The notes beneath the pieces were generated by a model. It searched no databases. It saw nothing but the letters and a program-made list of their open reading frames with translations, and was not told where the DNA came from. The translations under genes and the position numbers were made by a program. Shown one piece after another: positions 52,117 to 61,557 of a stretch of DNA of 64,000 nucleotides. The stretch is from Candidatus Poribacteria bacterium (GTDB lineage Bacteria; Poribacteria; WGA-4E; UBA9662), in NCBI GenBank assembly GCA_002709695.1, contig PAQF01000057.1:1-64000 (forward strand). Reading direction: 5' to 3'. Numbering within the stretch: position 1 is the stretch's first letter; every line of letters begins with the position of its first letter.

Positions 52117-54847
52117 TCTGGAAAATTATCAATCGGTTATTGTAAAAGGTTTTATATATGCTTTTTTGGTAATTACAGTCAGTGGCCACTTAATTTCACA
52201 ACAGAAATTAACAACTGATGAACTTAGCCGGATTGAGGAAGACTTTGCGAAAAATGCTACAGCTAGAATTAAGGGGAAGGTGTTTTGGTCAGGTAAAGAT
52301 ATCTCAAATACCACAGTTCAGGTTTATAAGGACAAATCCCTCAAAGAACCATATACAGGTGTAACACAATTGATTAATGGGAAGTTTGATATTCGTGTTG
52401 AACCTGGCGATTATTATTTGGTGGCGTTTGTAGATCTAGATAGATCTGGCAAATTTGACCTTGGTGATGGTATGGGGGTTTTTGGGGTTACTAACTGGAA
52501 CAATCCAACGCAGGAAAAACGACTGATTTCTATCGATAGTTACCAATCCATCAATGGTATTAATGTTCCTATTGTGGCACGATTACAAGATGTTAAAGGC
52601 TTTAACAAAATTGTTTCAACTGCTGAATATAAAGAAAGCGCGCTAACTAAATTTAGAGATAAGCTGGAGGAAATTACTTCTGGTATACAAGGCCATATAA
52701 TTTGGGAAGATTTTCAGTCGCATGAAAAAGTATCTATTTCTGCCTACACTGATTTGTCATGGAAGTATCGTGTAGCGGTTTGTCAAATGGAAGAGGATCA
52801 GACTTTTGCCCTTAATTTAAAGCCTGGGAAATATTACTTGCTTGCTGTCGTTGATCGTAATGAAAGTAATAATTTTGATTCTGGGGATTTAGTTGGTATG
52901 TATGGTTTAGAAGATGTATCCGTTGACTCCTACCCACGTCCTGTTTTAGTTAGTAAAGCTAATGTTACTAAAGGAGTAGGAATTGCCATTACAGGGCGAC
53001 AGCTGGCAAATGGCAAAACTATTCCCATGAATCAGTTGGTCAAACCGGTTTCAAATGATGGAGAAGTAGTGGTGGTCAAAGGGAAAGTTATTTGGCCCGG
53101 TCATTCCTTGGAGAACTCGATTGTGCAGATCTATGAGGAAGCAACTATGATAAATCCAATTAAGCAATTTGGGCTTGATCTTAATGGAGAATTTGAAGTT
53201 CCACTCCCATCCCAAAGTTACTATTTTTTGGTTAATGTTGATAGTGACGGTGATGGTAAATATAGTGTGGGTGACGCAATTGGAGGATTTGGAACTGATG
53301 ACATCATTAACATTCCTCCCTCATTAGTGAAACTTGGGGAAGGACATAGTACATTGATCGAAATAACCATCAGTGCAACGTACTCTGATGATGGTCAACT
53401 TGAACCTGTTCACAGGTTGGAATGGGTTACACCAACGTCAGAAGTTCGTAGTGGTATTGAGGGACGAATACTTTGGTCAAGTCAGGAATTCAAGGTTGGG
53501 GTCATCTCCCTTTCACAAGATGATGATTTTAATCAACCTGTTGCATATCCCGTCAGTTTTCGCGAGGATGGTAAGTATAGGATTAATGTTCCACCTGGTG
53601 ATTATTACGTGATGGCTGTTGTTGATCTCAACGGTAACCAACATGCAGATTTACGAGATGGTGTAGGGGTTTATGGGACTCAGCGTCCTGTTCAAGGGAA
53701 TCCACACATGATATCTGTCTTTTCAGATTATATAACACCTTCAATTGACATTACCATCTCCGCAATTTATATTGACCAATTTGGCAATATAGCTGAAATT
53801 GATGATGGTCATCGTCATACAATCCAGATGCAGTATGGCAAACCCGATGATACTTTTCAGTTTACGCGTTCAGGTATACAAGTCGAAGAATGGTGGTATT
53901 GGGGGCAGGGGGTTGGCTTCGTCTTTGAAGCTACTGATAAAGGTTGGCGGTTGCAGGATCAGCAGGAATTCGATCCTGCTTTGCAGGATAAAGCTGGCGA
54001 TGCCATAGTATTTGATGATCCGCAAGGAGTAGCCCACTACATTAGTAATGTATTAATTTTTTACGATTACGATAATTTAGTTTGGGGTTATGCTCCAGAT
54101 GGAACAAATGAACCTCTGGGTGTTGGCAAAAAGCCAACAGTTTCGATGGATGGACGGATTCTGTACACTGACTCTGATAATAATGTGATTGTCAATGATC
54201 AAGGGGAGATTGACATTTTTTTGGATCGTAGAGAGCTCGCTAAGGATCCGGCTATGTCTCCAGATGGGAATTATGTTGCATTTGTGCGTCGTGGGCCAGA
54301 TAGGCAAAGACTCTATGTTAAACACATTTCAACTGGGAGCGAATTCGTCATTCCTTCAACAGCAATTGAAGTCTCAACACCAAGTTGGAATACAGCAGGC
54401 GAAATCTTGGCGTATAGCGCACGAGGAACAATCGAGAATCCACAGGTGCGAGATGACCGGAATATCTATGCATATGACCGTGTCAGAAATCGTATCGACC
54501 CTATATGTGTTAGCTTGAATGACGATGCTGAGCCGAGATGGTCACCAATCAATCACAATGTTATGGCTTTCAGCCGAAAGGAAGGCAGGCATCGTCAAAT
54601 TTGGCTTGCCGAACTAAACCCAGAAAACGGAATACGAGAAACTCAGATTACAAATTATGGTGGAGAAAAGCCTGCTTGGCTACCTAATGGTGAGCAAATT
54701 CTTTACGAAAATAATGGACAACTCTGGCTAATCTCTATTAATGGGACGGAAAATCATCCGGTTAAGGTGAACGAGCAGATGATGTTTGGGGGAAATCCAT
54801 ATGTAGTTCCTTCTTTGGTTTCGGATAGGCGAAATATGTCGAATTAA
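52109..54847 (+). CDS. large secreted protein: four beta-repeat/Ca-loop units plus a TolB/PD40-like propeller
   Basis: A protein of about 912 residues from the ATG at 52109. The frame is open further upstream inside the preceding gene, but a hydrophobic signal segment (FIYAFLVITVSG) lies near residues 12-25 from this start. Four repeats begin near residues 52, 191, 321 and 447. Each starts with (I/V)xG(K/H/R)(V/I)xW, continues into a PGDYYLVAFVD-like strand, and ends with an Asp/Asn-rich loop such as DLDRSGKFDLGDGMG, typical of Ca binding. Residues about 700-900 hold PD40/TolB-like blades (DPAMSPDGNYVAFVRR, EPRWSPINHNVMAFSRK). The repeats recall prealbumin or carboxypeptidase regulatory-like domains. 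Function unknown; probably extracytoplasmic. Confidence 0.8.
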   Translation: MNNLENYQSVIVKGFIYAFLVITVSGHLISQQKLTTDELSRIEEDFAKNATARIKGKVFWSGKDISNTTVQVYKDKSLKEPYTGVTQLINGKFDIRVEPGDYYLVAFVDLDRSGKFDLGDGMGVFGVTNWNNPTQEKRLISIDSYQSINGINVPIVARLQDVKGFNKIVSTAEYKESALTKFRDKLEEITSGIQGHIIWEDFQSHEKVSISAYTDLSWKYRVAVCQMEEDQTFALNLKPGKYYLLAVVDRNESNNFDSGDLVGMYGLEDVSVDSYPRPVLVSKANVTKGVGIAITGRQLANGKTIPMNQLVKPVSNDGEVVVVKGKVIWPGHSLENSIVQIYEEATMINPIKQFGLDLNGEFEVPLPSQSYYFLVNVDSDGDGKYSVGDAIGGFGTDDIINIPPSLVKLGEGHSTLIEITISATYSDDGQLEPVHRLEWVTPTSEVRSGIEGRILWSSQEFKVGVISLSQDDDFNQPVAYPVSFREDGKYRINVPPGDYYVMAVVDLNGNQHADLRDGVGVYGTQRPVQGNPHMISVFSDYITPSIDITISAIYIDQFGNIAEIDDGHRHTIQMQYGKPDDTFQFTRSGIQVEEWWYWGQGVGFVFEATDKGWRLQDQQEFDPALQDKAGDAIVFDDPQGVAHYISNVLIFYDYDNLVWGYAPDGTNEPLGVGKKPTVSMDGRILYTDSDNNVIVNDQGEIDIFLDRRELAKDPAMSPDGNYVAFVRRGPDRQRLYVKHISTGSEFVIPSTAIEVSTPSWNTAGEILAYSARGTIENPQVRDDRNIYAYDRVRNRIDPICVSLNDDAEPRWSPINHNVMAFSRKEGRHRQIWLAELNPENGIRETQITNYGGEKPAWLPNGEQILYENNGQLWLISINGTENHPVKVNEQMMFGGNPYVVPSLVSDRRNMSN

Positions 54848-54872
54848 AAGAAACTCTTTTGTTGATATCTGT

Positions 54873-54901
54873 TTGACATGGTCTGATGGATATGATATGA
54901 T
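54873..54901 (+). promoter_or_regulatory. sigma-70-type promoter of the ferredoxin gene
   Basis: TTGACA at 54873-54878 and TATGAT at 54896-54901 with a 17-base spacer, 112 bases upstream of the ferredoxin ATG at 55013. Strong match. Confidence 0.65.
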
Positions 54902-55012
54902 TATTTGCTCGGGATGTCTCAGTTTGAGGTTACTATAATGCCGATAGTAGTCCTAGTAGAATAATAACTGTTGAGTGTGTTTTTAAGGTTTATAGCTTTA
55001 GGAGTAGATAGT

Positions 55013-55276
55013 ATGACTTATGTAATTTGCGAGCCATGTGTTGATGTAAAGGATACGGCTTGTGTTGACGTTTGTCCTGTTGATTGTATTCACCCAACTC
55101 CGGATAATGAGGAGTTCTTTGAGGAAGAGGTACAACTTTACATTGACCCGGAGGAATGCATCGATTGTGGGGTTTGCGAGCCTGAATGTCCCGTTGAAGC
55201 AATTTATGCTGAGGATGATGTTCCGGAGGAGTGGGAAAGTTTTACTGAGAAAAATGCGGATTTCTTCGCTGCTTAA
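55013..55276 (+). CDS. 7Fe-type ferredoxin ([3Fe-4S][4Fe-4S])
   Basis: An 87-residue acidic protein starting at the ATG at 55013, with AGGAG 8-9 bases upstream; the frame upstream of that has no ribosome binding site. Cysteines fall in [17 protein letters not shown] and [12 protein letters not shown], the pattern of seven-iron ferredoxins with DEEFFE-like loop (NEEFFEEEV) in between. The C-terminus [17 protein letters not shown] matches ferredoxins of the Thermus/Azotobacter type. It is a cytoplasmic electron carrier. It is preceded by its own promoter and is convergent with the YkgJ-type gene at 55301. Confidence 0.93.
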   Translation: MTYVICEPCVDVKDTACVDVCPVDCIHPTPDNEEFFEEEVQLYIDPEECIDCGVCEPECPVEAIYAEDDVPEEWESFTEKNADFFAA

Positions 55277-55300
55277 ATTTGAATTGTAATAGACGTTCGA

Positions 55301-55900
55301 CTAGCTCAATAAGCGTTTAACCAGGTAACAGTTTGGTACGCCGCGAGGGTTGCTCTCGTTTTCCTCGCTTAAGTCTCGACATTTTTCCCAGTACTGGTCA
55401 TATTGTATTGGTTTGTATTCCTTCCGTTTACCAATAAAGGTTTTCCAACAACAGCCGATTTGGTTGTTATTGGTGATTGGATAACCCCAAACTCTGCATA
55501 TGATCGGTCGGTGTTTGTAAACTGAGCATACGCCTCCGACAAGCATAGGACACTCTCCTTCAGAAGTGCCTTTTAGTGCTTCGATTATGTTCGTACCTGA
55601 TGTCTCTGGGAAGTTTTTTTCAGTGAATCCTACTGTATTGAGTTTGGTGATGGATTTGGAAGCTTTTTCCAAGATATGGCTCTGAATTTCTTTTGGTAGT
55701 TTTTGTAACCCGATTTTTAGATCTTGAGCTTCAATTTCACTAATTCTCATCGTTGCAGTGTTGTAACAACAGTCATAGCAACTTTCAGGGCAGGGAAAAC
55801 CACCAATTTGTTTCTGCAATCTCAGCGTTTCGCGCTCAATCTCGTCTATAATTTCCTGATACTCAGCTAACGCCTTTTGGCCAGTTATGTTTGGGGGCAT
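55301..55900 (-). CDS. YkgJ-type cysteine-cluster protein
   Basis: A 199-residue protein of the YkgJ family (PF03692), with the expected cysteines CPESCYDCC near residue 37, CPMLVGGVCSVYKHRPIICR near 117-136 and a late CC pair. The family probably binds a metal, likely iron-sulfur or zinc; its biochemical role is not settled. It is the last gene of the minus-strand run, 11 bases downstream of the cold-shock fusion gene. The ATG at 55900 is directly preceded by GGAAGATC. Confidence 0.85.
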   Translation of the reverse strand: MPPNITGQKALAEYQEIIDEIERETLRLQKQIGGFPCPESCYDCCYNTATMRISEIEAQDLKIGLQKLPKEIQSHILEKASKSITKLNTVGFTEKNFPETSGTNIIEALKGTSEGECPMLVGGVCSVYKHRPIICRVWGYPITNNNQIGCCWKTFIGKRKEYKPIQYDQYWEKCRDLSEENESNPRGVPNCYLVKRLLS

Positions 55901-55911
55901 CCGATCTTCCT

Positions 55912-56754
55912 TTACATTTTGTTTTGTGTAGGGAACGTCTTAAGGTAATGGATAACATGCAGGAATATAACGATCTTCGCGCTGTTTTCTAAAATCATCT
56001 TCACTTCAGCATTACTTACCCAATCAACCAAACCGTGAAAGGTTTCTCCTTCAATAATCTTAACCTCGATTGGGTATCTTCCTAATCGTGCCTCTCGGAT
56101 CTCATCGATATTCACTTGGTAATCTGGGTCATGGGATTCAGTTTCTATATTTTCATCATTTTGTAAGCTAGAATCATGCTTCAAAATTGATTCGATCCCA
56201 TCCAAATCCTCGGCTTTATAACAATATTTGACCTCAGTTTTCGGTACTTTTTGTTTGCCATCTTTGCCGTGAAGCAAAAATGAGTCTGTGTTAGCTTGGA
56301 TAATTGTAACTGATCTTTCTATATCACCCCGCATAGCGAAGAACATTGGAGTTTGCTGACGGATTTGCTTTTCAATATATAAATATCCGAAATTCATCCG
56401 GTTATCAGCTGAGGTATGGTCATTGCCTTCGCGTGATGATGTATTATCGGTAGGAAGGAGGGATCCGTCCTCGGTATCCATCCAGTTTGGAATATTATTC
56501 TCACGTGGAATTAAATTTTTTCCTTGACGTAACCATCTGCGTTCAAATGCTGTTAAGAGTATTTCGACATCTTGTCCTACCAAGCCTTTCTTACCCTCAG
56601 TAACCTTGTATTTTACAGTTTGCCCAACTCGTATGTCATCATAGGGGCTATCAATTGCTGAACTGTGAATAAATACATCTGCTTCTCCGTCATCTTGGGC
56701 AATGAACCCAAACCCTTTTTCCGAATTATAATATTTTATTTTTCCTCTTGGCAC
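55912..56754 (-). CDS. cold-shock domain protein fused to two Sm/Hfq-like segments
   Basis: A 280-residue protein starting at GTG 56754, which shares one base with the preceding stop codon; GGAGGA sits 8 bases upstream. Residues 1-68 are a cold-shock domain with RNP1 KGFGFI and RNP2 DVFIH. After a polar linker, residues 125-178 read like an Hfq/Sm fold (QQTPMFFAMRGDIERSV, then SFLLHGKDGKQKVPKTEV). Residues 218-272 look like a second one (YPIEVKIIEGETFHGLVDWV, then KIVIFLHVIHYL). The Sm calls are based on pattern similarity to Hfq's Sm1/Sm2 and need structure prediction. The protein is probably an RNA chaperone. It lies in a row with murF and the GH113-like gene. Confidence 0.72.
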   Translation of the reverse strand: MPRGKIKYYNSEKGFGFIAQDDGEADVFIHSSAIDSPYDDIRVGQTVKYKVTEGKKGLVGQDVEILLTAFERRWLRQGKNLIPRENNIPNWMDTEDGSLLPTDNTSSREGNDHTSADNRMNFGYLYIEKQIRQQTPMFFAMRGDIERSVTIIQANTDSFLLHGKDGKQKVPKTEVKYCYKAEDLDGIESILKHDSSLQNDENIETESHDPDYQVNIDEIREARLGRYPIEVKIIEGETFHGLVDWVSNAEVKMILENSAKIVIFLHVIHYLKTFPTQNKM

Positions 56755-57863
56755 TAGTTATCCTCCTCCCTAAAGGAAAATGGTGATTGGTTTAATTCTA
56801 GGTTTTCCGTTTCTTGGTTTATTCTTTGCGATCTATATGCAGTTAGAGATGAAGGTAAATCGTCGACACCATCCTTTTTTTGACTCCACTCTGCAATTTT
56901 ACTTTTAATAAATGCACTTTGGCGTGCGGTTTCAATCCATTGTTGTGTTTCGTCTTCCTTGCATATCAACACTTCACATTTATCTCCCCAAATATCTAAA
57001 CATGTTTCCCACCATTTTTGATAATAATCCAGATCTGATCTGTGTGGGCCAATTAAGTCGCATTCAGTAATCCATAACGGTTTCGTACCACGCCACATTT
57101 CAACTGATTCGACATAGTTAATTTCAAAACCACTTCTTTCATACTGAACCCATTTTTCTAATAAATCCTCATATTTTTTATCTTCAGGTGGCCAGTATAA
57201 GTTAAGTCCAACTGCATCTAACGGAAATCGAAATCCACTTCGGTAAATAGATCGTGCAACTTGTGCTCGTTGAACATCAGGGATTTCAAAACGTTCCGAC
57301 TGAAAAACTAGATCTAATGCACGACTGTGCCTTCCCAAGAGTGATGACCAAAAAAGTGCCCAACGAAAACGTTTAATCAATGGCTGAGAAAAATTACTAG
57401 CATATACTAAAGATACTTCAAAACCAGTCATTGCGTCAATAACTTTAGCCCACTCCTCACGTTGAGCATGAGTTCCAACTAAATCGCTACCAACACAAAA
57501 GTATTGTGGACGATAGTCTCGAGTGAGACTTTCAAGTTCAAGCTTAATACGTCCCATAAGCAAACCCCATGAATTCATGTCGACTGTACCAACCCAACCT
57601 TGCCAATTAGGAGGTTGTTTCCCATTAGATTCTCTAGGTAGAAAGTGTGGCTTTATCATTAACTCAAAGCCACTTTGTTTTACTTCGTTGACCAGATTTT
57701 TGATTGGTAAATAGACACCAACGAGTCGTGCACGATCATCACGATCTAGCAAGTATTGCGGCACAATCACGATAATCTCGACTCCAATCTCGCGTAAATT
57801 CGCTAGGATCTCTGGGTAGTTGGTAAAATGATAGTCGTTCCAAAGAGTGTAACCTAACTTCAT
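56754..57863 (-). CDS. GH113-like TIM-barrel protein with Asp at the acid/base position
   Basis: A 369-residue protein without a signal peptide. The strand pattern and motifs IVIVPQYLLD, LMIKPHF, YFCVGSDLVG and LWITECDL follow the GH113/GTA-type glycosidase barrel. The usual acid/base motif GTEL reads GSDL here (Asp127), while the nucleophile-like Glu267 in TECD is kept. The substitution could reduce or change activity. Its start overlaps murF's stop by 4 bases, and its stop shares a base with the cold-shock gene. The tail after residue 320 is polar and disordered-looking. A cell-wall or carbohydrate role is plausible next to murF. Confidence 0.65.
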   Translation of the reverse strand: MKLGYTLWNDYHFTNYPEILANLREIGVEIIVIVPQYLLDRDDRARLVGVYLPIKNLVNEVKQSGFELMIKPHFLPRESNGKQPPNWQGWVGTVDMNSWGLLMGRIKLELESLTRDYRPQYFCVGSDLVGTHAQREEWAKVIDAMTGFEVSLVYASNFSQPLIKRFRWALFWSSLLGRHSRALDLVFQSERFEIPDVQRAQVARSIYRSGFRFPLDAVGLNLYWPPEDKKYEDLLEKWVQYERSGFEINYVESVEMWRGTKPLWITECDLIGPHRSDLDYYQKWWETCLDIWGDKCEVLICKEDETQQWIETARQSAFIKSKIAEWSQKKDGVDDLPSSLTAYRSQRINQETENLELNQSPFSFREEDN

Positions 57864-59206
57864 AGAAAACCGTTCAATACCCTTTCAAGTTCTACACTAC
57901 GTGATCCTTTGAGTAAAACAAGATCTCCCGAAGCTACAACATCACGTAGCACATCTGTTGCTTCATCGGCAGTGTCACAATGATTTATCGATGCCATTTC
58001 ATGTTTTAGCCCATCCGAAATTTTTCGGCTACAATCTCCGACTGTGATCAAAGTTTTGACATTTGGGCGAATATATTGTCCAATTTCAAAATGAAATTGG
58101 GACGTTTGTGCTCCCAGTTCCAACATATCACCTAAAATTGCTATTCGTTTGCCTTTAGTATGAGTGTTACTTAACATATCTAGTGCAACTCGAGCTGAAT
58201 TTGGATTAGAGTTGTAAGCATCATTAATTATATTAAAATTATCTACTTTGGTCCATTGTAGGCGCATTTCAGGTGGAGAAAAATGTTCTAGGCCAATTCG
58301 AATTTCCTGGCAGGACAAACCTGCCCATTTCCCGATACAAGCAGCTGCTAGTGCATTTGAAATATTGTGTGTTCCAGCACAACGTAAATGTATTTCTTCA
58401 ACATCTTGATCATCGAATTGCAAATGGAATTTGGGTTTTCCATGACTGTCAATATCAATGTTGCTAGCAAACACATCTGCTGGGTTTTTATGACCAAAGG
58501 TAACGAAGTCAACGGGGAATTCTCGTTGAATCCTTTCGCTGTAGTCATCGTCGGCGTTTAAAATTGCCAAATCCACATGTTCAAGGATAGAGACTTTTTC
58601 TCTAAAAACACCTTCGATTGATTCAAGAAATTCCAAGTGGCTAAATCCGATGTTTGTGATTACGGAAACATTAGGTTTTACAATGCTTGACAAATGTTTG
58701 ATTTCACCTGGTTGATTTGATCCGATTTCCAACACGCCGATTTCATCTTGAGCATTCAGTTGTAGCAATCGATTTGGTATGCCAATGCGATTATTAAAAT
58801 TTTTCTTGGATTTAAAAACGGTGTACCGCTGGCCAAGTATCTCTGCAACCATGTCCTTGGTTGTCGTTTTTCCATTGCTCCCAGTGATTGCTACAATTGG
58901 AATCTCAAATCGATTTCGATGTAGGTTCGCAATCTTACCATAGGCAATTAGTGTATCTTGCACCTCAATTACGACCGGAAGGTTTATATCAGCAGATTTT
59001 GAGACAATGATACCGATAGCTCCATTTTGTTTTGCTTGGTGAATGAAATCGTGACCATCAAAATTTTGGCCGATTATTGCGACAAAAAGATCTCCCGCAA
59101 CTAAGGTCCTAGAATCGGTGGAAACACTATTAATAATAGTGTTGTGTTCTCCTTGGACTAAACGGCCATCTGTCTTATTAACGATTTCAGATATGGTAAA
59201 ATGCAT
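57860..59206 (-). CDS. murF: UDP-N-acetylmuramoyl-tripeptide--D-alanyl-D-alanine ligase
   Basis: A 448-residue Mur ligase. It has the P-loop GSNGKTTTKDMVAE near residue 109, the MurF-type N-terminal domain (VSTDSRTLVAGDLFVAI), LEIGSNQPGEI in the central domain, and NDAYNSNPNS and AILGDMLELG in the C-terminal region. It adds D-Ala-D-Ala to UDP-MurNAc-tripeptide, which implies a peptidoglycan-making cell. The rest of the mur/dcw cluster is absent; instead it is followed, with a 4-base overlap, by the GH113-like gene. The ATG at 59206 is used. Confidence 0.95.
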   Translation of the reverse strand: MHFTISEIVNKTDGRLVQGEHNTIINSVSTDSRTLVAGDLFVAIIGQNFDGHDFIHQAKQNGAIGIIVSKSADINLPVVIEVQDTLIAYGKIANLHRNRFEIPIVAITGSNGKTTTKDMVAEILGQRYTVFKSKKNFNNRIGIPNRLLQLNAQDEIGVLEIGSNQPGEIKHLSSIVKPNVSVITNIGFSHLEFLESIEGVFREKVSILEHVDLAILNADDDYSERIQREFPVDFVTFGHKNPADVFASNIDIDSHGKPKFHLQFDDQDVEEIHLRCAGTHNISNALAAACIGKWAGLSCQEIRIGLEHFSPPEMRLQWTKVDNFNIINDAYNSNPNSARVALDMLSNTHTKGKRIAILGDMLELGAQTSQFHFEIGQYIRPNVKTLITVGDCSRKISDGLKHEMASINHCDTADEATDVLRDVVASGDLVLLKGSRSVELERVLNGFL

Positions 59207-59272
59207 AGATAATAGTGAAATTTCAATACAACATATTAGCTTTTTATCCGGAAGTGAGAGAGACTAATCCTT

Positions 59273-60106
59273 CTAGAAGTTAGAGGGATTAGTGTTATCA
59301 GCTTCTGGCTTTTCATCTAAGGTTAGAATTTTACTCGTTGTGACAAATTCTTTTGATTTAAATTGACGGAGGTACATTCGCAATTCATCATTGCGAGGGT
59401 CCAATTTATAAGCCTTTTCGAGATTATCTTTTCCAACATCTAATTGACCGATTTTGATGTACAAAGCTCCCAGGTTCTGATAGGGGGCATCATAAGCTGG
59501 CTTGATATCAATCGCAGCGACGTATGAATCACGTGCTTTCAAAAAAAACTCTTTTGTCCTTCCAACAATAATATTAACTTTTTTGCTCGTACTGGACCAA
59601 TGCTTATTGGAGACATATGCTCCTGTTTGTTTTGCTTTTTGTGCGATTTGTGCAGCCATTCCATGAGGGCAGATAAAAGCTAAATATCCAGATTCAACTT
59701 CACGCAACGCGGTTTCAAGCTCCAGATGTCCTTCAGAAATTGTATTAGCTGTTAAATCTCGTTCCCAAGATGGCCAAGTACTACCTGCGAATTCTAATCC
59801 CAGTGCATAGTAGGTTGCCCCTAAGTCATTCCAGACCTCTGAATTTTGAGGTCGCATTTTCAAAGCCCCTTTTAGTTTTAGGATAGCCTGTTCATACTTT
59901 TTACCACTGTGGTCGATTCGTGCTTGTTCACGTAAATCTTTGAATTCTTGGCTGTCCATGTTGACTATTTCAGTGTTGTCTTCATCTGACTGCATTAATA
60001 TCACGATGGAGATTAAGATAACTGTTGAAACGATGCCGCCGATTATCAATGGAACTCGGTTTCTTTTTAAGACGCGTGGTCCTTCTTCAATACCCTTTTT
60101 TCCCAT
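59273..60106 (-). CDS. membrane-anchored TPR protein
   Basis: A 277-residue protein with a basic N-terminus, one membrane segment (about residues 18-38, IVSTVILISIVILM) and TPR motifs outside it. One set lies around residues 58-95 (GKKYEQAILKLKGALKMRPQN), a second around 195-260 (YDAPYQNLGALYIKIGQLD). The section between (about 95-190) contains a less regular helix region. TPRs mediate protein contacts. It lies between murF (66 bases) and the HtrA gene (56 bases), so it might serve the cell envelope. No catalytic motif is seen. Confidence 0.82.
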   Translation of the reverse strand: MGKKGIEEGPRVLKRNRVPLIIGGIVSTVILISIVILMQSDEDNTEIVNMDSQEFKDLREQARIDHSGKKYEQAILKLKGALKMRPQNSEVWNDLGATYYALGLEFAGSTWPSWERDLTANTISEGHLELETALREVESGYLAFICPHGMAAQIAQKAKQTGAYVSNKHWSSTSKKVNIIVGRTKEFFLKARDSYVAAIDIKPAYDAPYQNLGALYIKIGQLDVGKDNLEKAYKLDPRNDELRMYLRQFKSKEFVTTSKILTLDEKPEADNTNPSNF

Positions 60107-60162
60107 TTCAATGTCTACTCACTTTCCTGCTGTGGATTTCATCAATGACATAAATTGATTGT

Positions 60163-61557
60163 TTACCGAACGAAAAGGTTGCGAATAGCCCATTCCTCAC
60201 GATCTCGCTCAAAAAAAAGTGAGAACCTCTGATTACGGCGCAATCGGACAACAATCTGTTTAAAATCTTCTAGTGAATCGATTTCGATATTCCCGATCTT
60301 ATAAATCAAATCTCCTTTTTGCAGTCCTTTCCTCGCAAGTTCACTGCCTTTATTAATTTTAGACACAATTACACCACGATGGCCGTAATGATTCAATTCG
60401 TTCTTATGTTGCTGTCTAACCTTTAATTCCCAACCATCGATTTCATAGTTGCGTTGCATTTCTTTAATTGTAATTTTGATTTGTTGTTGAATACCAGCTC
60501 GAAATATCTGGAAAGTGATCTCTTCATTTTTACTAATTAACCGAGTAATCGCACGGTATTCGTCTTGATCCATTATTGTTTGATTATTTATTCTTGTGAT
60601 AACATCACCACGTTTAATTCCAGATAGAGCAGCGACGCTTCCATTCTTCACTTGTGATACAAGAACTCCAGTTGTTTCTGAGAAATCCACTGCTTCGGCT
60701 AGGTCCTGCGTTAAATTTTGTACACCCAACCCAATTGCTGGCGGAATAATTGCACCATCGTCAATAATCCTCGTAACAACTTTTTTGGCAATATCTGCGG
60801 GAATTGCGAAGCCAATGCCCTGAGATCCTCCACTTGTGGAATAAATTGCTGTATTGACCCCAATTAGTTGACCATGAAGGTTAACTAGTGCACCTCCGCT
60901 ATTACCGGGATTGATCGAAGCGTCTGTCTGAATCAGATGACGATAAAGCCTATTTTCTGTTTTTAAAGTTCGGTTTTTGGCACTAACAACACCGATAGTG
61001 ACTGTTGGTTTAGGGTTGCCTACAGCAGATGCAAACGGATGTCCTATGGCAATGGCCCATTCGCCAATCATCAAATCATTTGAATTTCCGAATTGAATTT
61101 CGAGTAGTTGAGAAGAAGGCGCAATCTTCAGAACGGCAAGGTCCGATGATTGGTCTAATCCCACAACCTGAGCTTCGAATTCCTGCCCGTCAAACAGAAT
61201 AACTTCAACAAAATCAGCACCTTTGATTACATGTTGGTTCGTAAGAATATATCCATCTTTATTAATGATAATCCCGGAACCTAATCCATGAAGTTCCCGT
61301 TTTTGAGGTATTTGGAATGGCATGTCAAAGAATGGCGACCAGAGATCTTGAAAAAATGGGTTAACTGTATACTCTTGAATTTGCGTTGTGCTAATATTGA
61401 CGACAGCGGGACTTGCATATTCGATGGCTTTAACAATAGCATTTTTACGGGAATCTGATAATTCCTGCTGTAAATTAGCGTTTTTTCCTATACACACAAC
61501 TGTCAAAAAGAGAAATAAAGGAAATGTGTAAATAGTATGTCGAAATCGATGAAGCAT
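60163..61557 (-). CDS. htrA: HtrA/DegP-type serine protease with two PDZ domains
   Basis: A 464-residue protein from the ATG at 61557, which shares its first base with the trkH stop codon. The frame is open further upstream inside trkH, but this start gives a proper signal segment (IYTFPLFLFLTVVCIG). The trypsin-like triad is His in TNQHVIKG, Asp in SSDLAVLK and Ser in NPGNSGGALVN. PDZ1 (about 285-370) starts IGLGVQNL; PDZ2 (about 390-464) contains GVIVSKINKGSELARKGL. Such proteases handle misfolded proteins in the periplasm. Translation is coupled to trkH, an unusual partner for this gene. Confidence 0.93.
   Translation of the reverse strand: MLHRFRHTIYTFPLFLFLTVVCIGKNANLQQELSDSRKNAIVKAIEYASPAVVNISTTQIQEYTVNPFFQDLWSPFFDMPFQIPQKRELHGLGSGIIINKDGYILTNQHVIKGADFVEVILFDGQEFEAQVVGLDQSSDLAVLKIAPSSQLLEIQFGNSNDLMIGEWAIAIGHPFASAVGNPKPTVTIGVVSAKNRTLKTENRLYRHLIQTDASINPGNSGGALVNLHGQLIGVNTAIYSTSGGSQGIGFAIPADIAKKVVTRIIDDGAIIPPAIGLGVQNLTQDLAEAVDFSETTGVLVSQVKNGSVAALSGIKRGDVITRINNQTIMDQDEYRAITRLISKNEEITFQIFRAGIQQQIKITIKEMQRNYEIDGWELKVRQQHKNELNHYGHRGVIVSKINKGSELARKGLQKGDLIYKIGNIEIDSLEDFKQIVVRLRRNQRFSLFFERDREEWAIRNLFVR

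Noticed and set aside
54848-54868. Short A/T hairpin after the large repeat protein gene
   Set aside because: Only A-T/T-A pairs apart from one, no T run of note; too weak to call a terminator.
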